Assembly: GCA_947259685.1 (NCBI GenBank) | Contig: CAMYNC010000118.1 | Location: 1 to 16,357, forward strand | Length of the DNA: 16,357 nt | Direction of reading: 5' to 3' | Origin: an uncultured Desulfuromonadales bacterium | GTDB taxonomy: Bacteria > Desulfobacterota > Desulfuromonadia > Desulfuromonadales > Geopsychrobacteraceae | Shown: one piece after another, positions 7,444 through 14,793 of the stretch | How the letters are laid out: the number at the start of each line of letters is the position of its first letter | Numbering within the stretch: position 1 is the first letter of the stretch | Notes under the pieces: model-generated | What the model was told of the DNA's origin: nothing | Databases searched by the model: none | The model's input: the letters and a program-made list of their open reading frames with translations, nothing else | Position numbers and translations under genes: made by a program

Positions 7444-8075
7444 GCCATCTCCCCTTCGCAGCGTTTGATGTTTTTCATAATGGCCTGATAGGTGACATCG
7501 TGAACCGACTGTACCACCATAAGATGTGCCCCGGCGGCTTTAGCTGAGGCGATGCCATTTTCATTATCTTCTACCACCAGGCATTCCTGCGGGGTGAGCC
7601 CGAGCTTTTCGATCGCCTTGGTGTAAATCTCCGGATCCGGTTTTGATTTGTTGACATCCTGGTTACTGAGTTGAATCTCCAGGTAGTCGCACAGCTTGGA
7701 TTTGTCCATCATACTGACAACACTTTTCCGTACTGAATTCGAGGCGACCGCGAGTTTGTAGCCGTCGGCTTTCAGCCGGGAGAGGGCGTATTCGTGCAAG
7801 AAAGTCGGTTTACATTTGGCATTAACGATCTCCATGGTATAGACCTGCTTGAGCTCATTGAGAAAAGCGTGCAAAGCGCGCGGCAGTCCTCGCTCCAGGG
7901 AAAGCATTTCCAGCTTGCGCGAGGTCGGCAGACCATCGTAGGTCACCAGGTGTTCGTAGCGGCTGATTTCGAAGCCGAAAAGGGACAGGGCTTTATTCAG
8001 CGCTTCGTAATGCCAGTCCTTGGCATCGATCAGCACTCCGTCCATGTCGAAAATCACTGCCTTGATCTTAGCCAT
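7440..8075 (-). CDS. HAD-superfamily hydrolase (beta-phosphoglucomutase-like)
   Basis: 211-aa cytoplasmic phosphatase or phosphomutase of HAD subfamily I with a helical cap. Motifs in order: VIFDMDGVLID with nucleophile D10 and acid/base D12, LAVASNS (motif II), the Lys in NKSKPDPEIYTKA (motif III), and VVEDNENGIASAKAAG (motif IV). It probably acts on the phosphorylated sugar or polyol handled by the neighbouring nucleotidyltransferases. I start it at ATG 8075, with AAAGGA 7-8 bases upstream, where homology begins; an ATG at 8144 would add 23 residues translated from the end of the phosphodiesterase gene. It overlaps that gene by 8 bases and the next by 4 (ATGA). Confidence 0.93.
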   Translation of the reverse strand: MAKIKAVIFDMDGVLIDAKDWHYEALNKALSLFGFEISRYEHLVTYDGLPTSRKLEMLSLERGLPRALHAFLNELKQVYTMEIVNAKCKPTFLHEYALSRLKADGYKLAVASNSVRKSVVSMMDKSKLCDYLEIQLSNQDVNKSKPDPEIYTKAIEKLGLTPQECLVVEDNENGIASAKAAGAHLMVVQSVHDVTYQAIMKNIKRCEGEMA

Positions 8076-8700
8076 GCAAGAAGTCCTTTGCCGCTTGGGG
8101 GAAGTCGGTACAGAGCATGAGTTGCTCGGCTTCATGGAGACCATTGGTTTTTAAAAATTGCCAGAAGTCTTCATGGGGGCGTCGGTGCAGTTCCGGCGAG
8201 ACTAGACAGACCTGCTTGCCGGCCTGCAGATGACCAGTGATATCTTCGGCGTCCATCCATTCCTGGTAGAAACAGTCGATCCAGACCCCGCAGGCCTGGG
8301 CGTAGCAGATCGGTTCCGGTTCAATTTCGCTCTGCCGGGTAAACACTTGCAGGCCGGCATTCAGGCAGACCAGGGTATCGGGCGCCGACATGTCGAAAAC
8401 GAAATAGTTGTCGATCCTATGTTTATCCAAAGCCGCTTTAAGCAGTTGCTGCAAGCCATCTGCCTTGATGTTCAGGGCTAGCGGATAAGCCTTGGCCGCA
8501 TGCTCAGCATACAGCTTTGCGAACCGGTCGAAGCTCATGCACTCTCCTTGCGGAAGGTCATGCGCGATCACCAACTCGCCATGCTGATCGCGCAGATCAG
8601 TTTCCAGGCCGAAGCCGTTGATGAAGGAGCGAATGAAGGCAGCTTCATTGTTCTTTTCGCCGGCTTCCAGCCAGAAGCCGCGGTGACTGAGAATCTCCAT
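8068..8700 (-). CDS. Glycerophosphodiester phosphodiesterase-like protein
   Basis: A 210-aa single TIM-barrel domain of the GDPD family, which hydrolyses phosphodiesters of the glycerophosphocholine type. The catalytic pattern is present: SHRGFW (H6, R7), the ETDLR acid pair (E33, D35), and AHD (H47, D48). The C-terminal LMLCTDFPQAAKDFL matches the family's last strand. No signal peptide is seen, so it is cytoplasmic rather than a periplasmic GlpQ. In this context it might split or trim a nucleotide- or glycan-linked phosphodiester. The start has AAGGG 7 bases upstream, located in the last codons of a 32-aa ORF that ends 3 bases before it. Confidence 0.88.
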   Translation of the reverse strand: MEILSHRGFWLEAGEKNNEAAFIRSFINGFGLETDLRDQHGELVIAHDLPQGECMSFDRFAKLYAEHAAKAYPLALNIKADGLQQLLKAALDKHRIDNYFVFDMSAPDTLVCLNAGLQVFTRQSEIEPEPICYAQACGVWIDCFYQEWMDAEDITGHLQAGKQVCLVSPELHRRPHEDFWQFLKTNGLHEAEQLMLCTDFPQAAKDFLHG

Positions 8701-8703
8701 TTG

Positions 8704-8802
8704 CTAACCCTTGTAATGGACTCTAAAGTGGAGGGGCAAATCTGGTAAGTCGGGAGACTGCTGCCTTTGCATAGCACCGGCCAGTAGAAAAAAATGAGCC
8801 AT
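8704..8802 (-). CDS. Predicted 32-aa small protein filling an operon gap
   Basis: A short ORF that fills almost the whole 111-base gap between the 653-aa protein and the phosphodiesterase. It encodes 32 residues, beginning MAHFFLLAGAMQRQQ and ending HFRVHYKG. Its ribosome site is strong: GAGG at 8813-8810, overlapping the upstream TGA, with 7 bases to the ATG. Its TAG is 3 bases before the phosphodiesterase ATG. No family is recognised. The N-terminus is mildly hydrophobic but too short for a clear membrane helix. It may be a small protein, a coupling ORF that keeps ribosomes running into the next gene, or the stub of a degraded gene. Confidence 0.5.
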   Translation of the reverse strand: MAHFFLLAGAMQRQQSPDLPDLPLHFRVHYKG

Positions 8803-8811
8803 TATTTTTCC

Positions 8812-10773
8812 TCAAAGATCAGCTGATTCTGGCTTTATCGAAACAGAATCGGTAAAGATTTTTGGATAGTGCCGTTCGACCTCTCGATAATAGCCAATAA
8901 TTGTTTGGATCGGGAAGTATTCATTCCCGGCGAAGAAATTGGTGGCACTCGTGTACTGGTAAGGACCGAGTTGTTCAATCTGTTGCCCGATTTCAGTTAC
9001 AAAGCTGGAGTAGAGAATCACTAACGTGTTTGTTGGATCTTCCAGCAATAACTGCTCCGGTGAGCAAACCTTTAACCCATCGAGCTGCTCACCCCAGCGC
9101 TGGCTGCTGTTGTCGATTAGATAGGCCAGCTGCTGTGGTTTGCTGGTCGCCAGATTACGGTAGACGCCACCGGTACCCCAGCCGATCAGTTTCTTGCCGA
9201 TCGTAGCCATTGGAACGCGGCTTAGGCTTAACTCAGTATTGCGGATCCAGGACTGAATGACGGCATTTGGCCAGTTGTAAACTGCGTTGCTGAAAAAATG
9301 GTAGATCGCGGCGATCTCGTCACGACCATTCACCGGGAGCTTTTTCAGGCGCTGGTAAACAATTGTCCAGAAGTCGCTGAGTTTTTCCGCCGAGCGGTAA
9401 TCTTTGGTAGTCAGCCGGTATTTATCTGGCAACCGTGGGATAGCATTGAATCGTTCTGCAACGCGCAGATAATATGCCTCACGTGGGCAGGCAATGACTG
9501 GCAGGTAATCGGCTGGATTTAGCGGAATGTCCTTTTGTTGATCTTCATTGACAACCGGAAACCCGAAATTTCTTTCCCCGGCCGAATTAATTATTGGGAT
9601 GTTGATCAGCCCTAAAGGGTGAGGTGCCAGCGATTCAAAATCGGTGGTTGCTATGACCCGGTGGGGGATGCCGAGCTGCTGGCATTGTAGGCCAAACAGA
9701 ACATCCTCCGATTCGGCGTGGTAGAGAGCTTCGTCTTGTCGGACCATATTCCAAAGACTTTTTTTGGTCACGTAAACGCCGCCGCAACAAAAGGCAGTTT
9801 CATGAAAATCGTCATAATTCAGATAATTAATACTGTCCTGTTGAAACACCTTGCTGTCGAGCGCCAGCTGGAGTTTCTCCTTCTGCCGAAGCACTTGATA
9901 GTCGGGATAACGATGGTGGATGGAGCGGTTTTGGTGGAGGTAGTAGGGTTCGGGGAAGGTTACAACGGAAAAATCATTGCCATAATTTCCCATGACTGAA
10001 AAGAAATCTTGCGGAAAAATGAAGCGGTCGTGCATCAGGCAGAGATTTGAATATCTGGCAGCATCGACGATCAGGTTTTTTTTACGCGTGATCCAGCCGC
10101 GCGGTTCGGGTTTTTCAAGGTCGATCGTGCAGATTCTCGAATCTTCCGGCAGGTTCTTTTGAGCAGGGCCGCAGATAATGATTTCACGTTTTGGACCAGG
10201 TATTTCGAGGATGGTGCGGATCATCTGCTGTGCATTGGGCGATTGTCCAGCAGTAAGGATGCCGAAAGTCCAGCCCTCATCTGTGATCTTGTTGCTAATT
10301 GGAGCAGGTGCTTTTTTACGCCAAAGTCGGGCCCGTAAGGAATGTTTGGTTGTTGAGACGCACTCCAGCGCAGGCTGGTAGTATGCGCGCTCCAGAAAGT
10401 CTTGGTTTGATAAAGGTGTTCCCTGGCAGCGTTCTGGCTGGTCAAGGTCGAGCCAGGTGCCACCCAGTTTCAGCAGGTGGAAGATTTCCCAAACTAACAG
10501 CGGGGCAAAGCGCGATTGCCTGAGGCCCAGGGTGACCAGGCTGGGGATTGTTTCATAGCCATACTCAGAGCCTAGGCGGGTGAAGTTATCGACCTGGTGG
10601 TCGATCTCTTGGAGGTGAAAACGCTTTTTCAGCTCATTGGAAAGGGATTGAAATCCAAAATACAGACTCTGCTCCCTTAGCTCGTTCTGAAAAGGAAGTA
10701 GCGCTTGCGCTATCGTTTCCTCGGCATTTACGCTGGCAGCGAAATGAAAATCTTTTTTCAGCGTTAGTGGCAT
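8812..10773 (-). CDS. 653-aa chimera: methyltransferase-like N-terminus, GT-A-like glycosyltransferase, C-terminal Rossmann-like module
   Basis: Three parts are visible. Residues ~30-115 end in LLVWEIFHLLKLGGTWLDLD, like the last strands of a class I methyltransferase (LxExxRVLKPGG), but no SAM-binding GxGxG is present, so this part is probably degenerate. Residues ~167-400 look like a GT-A, GT2-type glycosyltransferase: WTFGILTAGQS start, ITRKKNLIVDAARYSN, then LMHDRFIF (H248-D249-R250 at the DxD position), CCGGVYVTKKSLW and an acidic ESEDVLFG (354-361). Residues ~526-611 are a Rossmann-like module: GKKLIGWGTGGVY, YLIDNSSQRWGE, VILYSSFVTEIGQQI. The start directly follows the TAG of the preceding gene (TAG ATG). 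The coding strand has an in-frame A8 run at 10083-10076. Donor and acceptor are unknown. Confidence 0.82.
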   Translation of the reverse strand: MPLTLKKDFHFAASVNAEETIAQALLPFQNELREQSLYFGFQSLSNELKKRFHLQEIDHQVDNFTRLGSEYGYETIPSLVTLGLRQSRFAPLLVWEIFHLLKLGGTWLDLDQPERCQGTPLSNQDFLERAYYQPALECVSTTKHSLRARLWRKKAPAPISNKITDEGWTFGILTAGQSPNAQQMIRTILEIPGPKREIIICGPAQKNLPEDSRICTIDLEKPEPRGWITRKKNLIVDAARYSNLCLMHDRFIFPQDFFSVMGNYGNDFSVVTFPEPYYLHQNRSIHHRYPDYQVLRQKEKLQLALDSKVFQQDSINYLNYDDFHETAFCCGGVYVTKKSLWNMVRQDEALYHAESEDVLFGLQCQQLGIPHRVIATTDFESLAPHPLGLINIPIINSAGERNFGFPVVNEDQQKDIPLNPADYLPVIACPREAYYLRVAERFNAIPRLPDKYRLTTKDYRSAEKLSDFWTIVYQRLKKLPVNGRDEIAAIYHFFSNAVYNWPNAVIQSWIRNTELSLSRVPMATIGKKLIGWGTGGVYRNLATSKPQQLAYLIDNSSQRWGEQLDGLKVCSPEQLLLEDPTNTLVILYSSFVTEIGQQIEQLGPYQYTSATNFFAGNEYFPIQTIIGYYREVERHYPKIFTDSVSIKPESADL

Positions 10774-11388
10774 CTAAGCACTCCTGGGCGGCTGCTGGGC
10801 CAGCAGGGCCTGTTCGACCAGATCGGTAATGCAAAAAATATTTTTGAATTGTTCGAGGCTGGGGAGATTTCCAAGCAGCCTTTCATCACTCTGATCAATC
10901 TGGGCACCAATCTCTTCCAGTTTTTGTAGGGTTGTAAGTGATTCATAAAATAGTGAATCGCCGACAAGTTCAACGCAATCAGGCGCGAGCAACTCTCCAG
11001 AATGGACCTTTATTAATAGCTCGAGGGGCACATATTGGCCGAGGCTTTCGCGGTCACCATTTTGTCCCAGGTTATATACTGGTGCGATTTTTGTGCTTTG
11101 TCGATTGATCAGGATCAGCCCTGCTGCGGGGAGTTGCGCTGTTATTTCAGCCTCATCCCAATGCGTGGCCGGTTCCAGGATGAGCAGCGCCGTCGCATTA
11201 AAGCAGTTGTCAGGGAGTTCCTGCTTGAGTCGGATAAGTACGTCATTGAGTTCCAGGGCAGAGGATGGCCGCGCAAGAGAAGGTATCCCCTTAATATAAC
11301 TACGCAATATTGCCGCGAAGGAGCATGGGGGAGCCAGCCTGTCCCAGAGTCCACGGTATGCGATCAGCTGTTTGGGTATGAGTGTCAT
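10774..11388 (-). CDS. Protein of unknown function, possibly a degenerate GDPD-like domain
   Basis: 204 aa with no confident family. The start, LIAYRGLWDRLAPPCSFAAI, recalls the GDPD opening (IAHRGLW...ENSLAAF) with the catalytic His changed to Tyr 11. The end, IFCITDLVEQALL, recalls the last GDPD strand (LMLCTDFPQAAKDFL in the gene at 8068-8700). The E-x-D pair expected after the start is absent, so if related it should not have normal activity. No signal peptide or membrane helix is seen. The 120 bases upstream separate it from the B12 radical SAM gene, the largest gap in the operon, and its ribosome site is weak. It is directly followed by the 653-aa protein (TAG ATG). Confidence 0.72.
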   Translation of the reverse strand: MTLIPKQLIAYRGLWDRLAPPCSFAAILRSYIKGIPSLARPSSALELNDVLIRLKQELPDNCFNATALLILEPATHWDEAEITAQLPAAGLILINRQSTKIAPVYNLGQNGDRESLGQYVPLELLIKVHSGELLAPDCVELVGDSLFYESLTTLQKLEEIGAQIDQSDERLLGNLPSLEQFKNIFCITDLVEQALLAQQPPRSA

Positions 11389-11508
11389 CGGGAGATTCCC
11401 TGCCTCGTAAGGGTTCGGCTGTTTATTGGAGCATCTTTACAAAAAAGCTCGCTGTTAATTCACACCCCAGGGGTAACGACCTCTGAGGCCCTAATTTCCA
11501 GCCAGTTT
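11389..11508 (-). other. Intergenic gap inside the operon
   Basis: 120 bases between the B12 radical SAM gene and the 204-aa gene, the longest space in the operon. I see no ORF with a start and ribosome site, no convincing hairpin with a T run, and no clear promoter. An internal promoter cannot be excluded. Confidence 0.5.
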
Positions 11509-13092
11509 TTAGCTAGGGTCACCATATATTCTGATAACTTCGACTCTCTCAAGTTGCATCGATTGCAGTTGTTGGAAGACCTCTTCTTCATAGGCTTTGG
11601 TTGAAATCAGGACGATTTCTATCCCTAGTTCTGTGATCATCCGTGGCGGGAAAATTTCAATGCCCTCAAAGATATTGCCCCACTTCTGGATGTAATTATC
11701 GAATATGACTGGGTTTAGTTCGCGGATTTTTGAGGACACCAGCAGGTTGCTGGTATGTTCTCCGCCGCCAAAAATACCGATTTTTTTCCCTTCCGTTGCC
11801 GCTCTTTGCACCACGCTGTCAATTTTTTCACGCTCATCATCGTTGAACACCTTGAGGGAAAGAATGCGTTTTCTCCATTCCCTGGCGCGCGCGTAATCGA
11901 TCCCTTTGATCAAACCCCGGTCAAAAACTTTGTTGATATCGTAGCGCTCGTGACAGATCTTTTCTGGTAACAGCCCTTGCTCAACACAGTAGTCGTAGAG
12001 TGGAGTCCCAGGAAATGGGGAGAGAATATTGACGATCAGAATCTCTGGATCGCTATATTTCGCAAGATCGTAGGTGAGTTGGAGATCCTCTTCAGTTTCA
12101 GAGGGGATGCCTATGATCGTCATTGCCGCAGTATGGAGCTTATATTTTTTACAAAGATCGATAGCGGATTTTGCTTGTGATAAATCGACCTGCTTATTGA
12201 GAAACTCCAGAATGCGTGGGGAGCCCGACTCAAAGCCGAACCAGACGATCGGTTTCCCGTCAAATTGTGACAGGATCTCGGCTGTTTCCTCGTTAAAGGT
12301 GTCTACCCGATCCTGAATGGTGATTTTTAATTGTGGCAAGCACTCTAGGATCATCCTTAATAGGGCGTTGAATCGTTTGCGGTTGCTGGTAGCGTTGACA
12401 TCCAGAAAGGCCAGGTACTCAAACTGCAGGTGTTTATAGGCGTGTTCTACTTCGCGCAGAACATGTTCGTTGGAACGGGTCCGCATTTTTTTGAAGAATT
12501 TTTTCTGCCCCGAAACACAGTAGGTGCAGCGGCCAAAGCAGCCGCGCGCAGCTTCTAAACCATACCAGCGCTTGTAGTCTGGCAACCATTCGTGGAAAAA
12601 ATGTGGTAACGGAAGTTCGTTTAAATCTTCCATCATTTCACCCTCAAGGATTTTTTCGAACTTTTCCCCTTTGCCTAAGCCGTTCAATATTTTCGGCAGG
12701 GTGATTTCACCATCGCCCATAACGACGTGGTCCCAATAGGGTTGGGAAAAATCCTCTGGTGCTATCGAGGCGTGGATACCCCCCGCGACCGTGACTTTAC
12801 CCAGACCTTTGGCCAGCTCTGCTACGCGGCAGGCGACGTTGAAACTGGGTGTCTGGACGCTGACGGAAATGACTTCGGCTGTGGTGGCTCGCAAGCGCGA
12901 AATTAATTCCTGCTCAGAGTGAAGCTGGCGCATATCGATCAGCTCGACTTCATGGCCATGGGTTTTGACGACTCCAGCCAACAAGGAGATGCCATAAATT
13001 GGCAGCGAGCCCCCCCCCTCATCGCCAAGCTGCGAATTATATGAATTGTATCCAGAAGTCGATATGCCGGGATAAACGAAGGCTATTTTCAA
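11509..13092 (-). CDS. B12-binding-type radical SAM protein with C-terminal Rossmann-like module
   Basis: 527 aa in three parts. The N-terminal part (~1-150) has the layout of cobalamin-binding radical SAM proteins: KIAFVYPG, YGISLLAGVVKTHGHEVELID, TVAGGIHASI, VMGDGEITLPKIL. The radical SAM core follows, with ARGCFGRCTYC giving the CxxxCxxC cluster ligands C185, C189, C192, then WFGFESGS and the IIGIPSETEEDL segment. The C-terminal ~90 residues are a Rossmann-like module: KKIGIFGGGEHT (436-447), IFDNYIQKWGN, IVLISTKAYEEEVFQQL. Relatives methylate or rearrange unactivated carbons; the substrate is unknown, presumably a sugar or glycan. The start is TTG at 13092: AGGAG at 13103-13099 lies 6 bases before it, and an in-frame TGA immediately upstream excludes other starts. 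Confidence 0.9.
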   Translation of the reverse strand: MKIAFVYPGISTSGYNSYNSQLGDEGGGSLPIYGISLLAGVVKTHGHEVELIDMRQLHSEQELISRLRATTAEVISVSVQTPSFNVACRVAELAKGLGKVTVAGGIHASIAPEDFSQPYWDHVVMGDGEITLPKILNGLGKGEKFEKILEGEMMEDLNELPLPHFFHEWLPDYKRWYGLEAARGCFGRCTYCVSGQKKFFKKMRTRSNEHVLREVEHAYKHLQFEYLAFLDVNATSNRKRFNALLRMILECLPQLKITIQDRVDTFNEETAEILSQFDGKPIVWFGFESGSPRILEFLNKQVDLSQAKSAIDLCKKYKLHTAAMTIIGIPSETEEDLQLTYDLAKYSDPEILIVNILSPFPGTPLYDYCVEQGLLPEKICHERYDINKVFDRGLIKGIDYARAREWRKRILSLKVFNDDEREKIDSVVQRAATEGKKIGIFGGGEHTSNLLVSSKIRELNPVIFDNYIQKWGNIFEGIEIFPPRMITELGIEIVLISTKAYEEEVFQQLQSMQLERVEVIRIYGDPS

Positions 13093-13098
13093 CGGTCA

Positions 13099-13103
13099 CT
13101 CCT
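13099..13103 (-). promoter_or_regulatory. Ribosome binding site deciding a TTG start
   Basis: AGGAG on the minus strand, 6 bases upstream of TTG 13092. An in-frame stop lies between it and any earlier codon, so the B12 radical SAM protein must begin at this TTG. Confidence 0.75.
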
Positions 13104-13137
13104 AAGAGGCTTGCATGATTGTATTATCGGTTGCGTC

Positions 13138-14793
13138 TTATCTTTGCTTTTCCGGCAGGGCCCAGTCGTATTCCTGCTCTTCGATCACTTTCAGCTGCTC
13201 TGCCATGTAAAAGCGGGGATCGTACGCTGGCTTCGGTAGCTGGATACTGGTTGCCTCGGCAAAACTAAAAAATTCTGCGTAATCACGATGAAAACCATCG
13301 CAGATACCGAGCAATGAGCACTGTTTGCATTTATCCCCTTTGGTATAGGGGTGCACGGTCTTCGCCATCCAAGTGCGGTATTCCTTGTAGGCGTAGTCCT
13401 GCTCGTTGAACCCGTCTATTTCCCCCAATTCTTCCAGGTAAAAAAGCGGCTGATAGTGCTCAACCTCGCTGCGACTAGCGAAATAATCGAGGGTTCTTTC
13501 CTCTAGACCATACTGTTTAATGATTGTATGTACTTGGGCGATAAAGGTATCGGTGGTAGTGATGATGGCATCCGGTGGGTCGATCCCGAGTTGCGAATCG
13601 CTGAACCAGAAGGCCCCATTAAGGGTTTCGGCCTGGTGATATTGTTTGGAAGAGAGGTAGCCATACATCTGCCAGCGGCTCTGCCAGTAGGGATGTTGGT
13701 TGAGGATCTCACTGAGTTGTTGGCCGATGCCGGGGTTGCCGAAGAAAGCGATTTGAAACTGCTTCTTTCCTGACTTTTCGAACTTCACCCGCAGTTCGTC
13801 GAGCAGTCTGTCAACCGCCAGTGGATAACCCTGCTGCTGTTCAACTTCATCACGGAAGCGGGTCTCGCGGATCTGGGCAATCCGATCGTAAAAACGTATG
13901 GTCGGGGCGAGCTGTTCCTTGCTGTGGCGTTGCGGTCCGGCCCCCGACCAGACTTCCGAGGCGCTTTCCCATTCGTGCAGGTCGTAGACGATCTGCTGAA
14001 AGTTCTGCACGAATTTTCGATATTTATCCGGGAAAATGCAGAACGGCAGGTAACGGACATTGACCTCAATTTGGTGTAGATCGAGAAAATCGATCACCGG
14101 TAGTAATTGTTCGGCGACCTTTTGGTAACGGGGGATATTTTCTGCGGAGCGCTTGGTGCCGTCAGCTTGGTCAATAAAGGGGTTGTAGGCGATGAAATTG
14201 ACTGCTCGCGCGCCGGTTTCCTGGGCAATTTTGGCAATCTCCATTAGCTGCGGAATCGCATCATGCGACAGGACGGTGTTGAAACGGAATGGGATGCCAA
14301 TCTGTTTCAAATTGCCCAGGGCTTTTAACTGCCGGGCACTGGCACCAGGGACCTGCACTAACTGGTCGTAGCTTTCCCCCAAGGCATGGGCACTGATCAG
14401 CAAGTCAAATACTCCGGCATCTTTTAATTTCTGACAAGCCTCGATTTTATCCAGGATCAGCGCATTGGTGATCAGGGTCGGTTTCAGTCCGATCTCGGCG
14501 CAATAGCGGACCAGCTCATGGATCTGCGGGTAAATGGTAGGTTCTCCACCCTGAATATCGATAGAATTATTACCGTACTCTTCGACCAGAGCCTTGCAGA
14601 TTCCTTTGGCCTTCTCCAACGACATGAAAGCGTGTTCCGGATGTTCGGCATTGGCGATCCGGTCGGAGAAGTAACAGAACTTACAGCGTAGGTTGCAGGT
14701 CTGACCCAGCCACATGACACCGCGGCGGCAATGGACCCGGTGGCTGGTCAGTTTGTAACCGTCGCAATTGATTTCTTTCAGCTCGCCAGACAT
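13138..14793 (-). CDS. Radical SAM protein with Rossmann-like insert and C-terminal Cys motif
   Basis: 551 aa. The radical SAM core starts near residue 25: GQTCNLRCKFCYF gives CxxxCxxC (C33, C37, C40), then IDIQGGEPTIYP (GGEP at 82-85) and LLISAHALGESYD. A further Cys lies in RYLPFCIFPDKYRKF (C252). Residues ~346-435 look like a diverged Rossmann-like module (QIAFFGNPGIGQQL, PPDAIITTTDTFIAQVHTII). After it comes DKCKQCSLLGICDGFHRDY (C489, C492, C498), which resembles the auxiliary-cluster motif of SPASM/twitch proteins, so a second Fe-S cluster is likely. The substrate is unknown. Its first 16 bases overlap the end of the GT4 gene, with AAGGACAGG as ribosome site, so it is coupled to that gene. 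Confidence 0.9.
   Translation of the reverse strand: MSGELKEINCDGYKLTSHRVHCRRGVMWLGQTCNLRCKFCYFSDRIANAEHPEHAFMSLEKAKGICKALVEEYGNNSIDIQGGEPTIYPQIHELVRYCAEIGLKPTLITNALILDKIEACQKLKDAGVFDLLISAHALGESYDQLVQVPGASARQLKALGNLKQIGIPFRFNTVLSHDAIPQLMEIAKIAQETGARAVNFIAYNPFIDQADGTKRSAENIPRYQKVAEQLLPVIDFLDLHQIEVNVRYLPFCIFPDKYRKFVQNFQQIVYDLHEWESASEVWSGAGPQRHSKEQLAPTIRFYDRIAQIRETRFRDEVEQQQGYPLAVDRLLDELRVKFEKSGKKQFQIAFFGNPGIGQQLSEILNQHPYWQSRWQMYGYLSSKQYHQAETLNGAFWFSDSQLGIDPPDAIITTTDTFIAQVHTIIKQYGLEERTLDYFASRSEVEHYQPLFYLEELGEIDGFNEQDYAYKEYRTWMAKTVHPYTKGDKCKQCSLLGICDGFHRDYAEFFSFAEATSIQLPKPAYDPRFYMAEQLKVIEEQEYDWALPEKQR

Noticed and set aside
8076..8144. Longer start for the HAD hydrolase
   Set aside because: The 23 extra residues are an out-of-frame reading of the phosphodiesterase gene; ATG 8075 has a proper ribosome site and begins at the family homology.
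13093..13137. ATG with a short frame before the B12 radical SAM gene
   Set aside because: It stops after four codons; it only marks the spacer holding the ribosome site.
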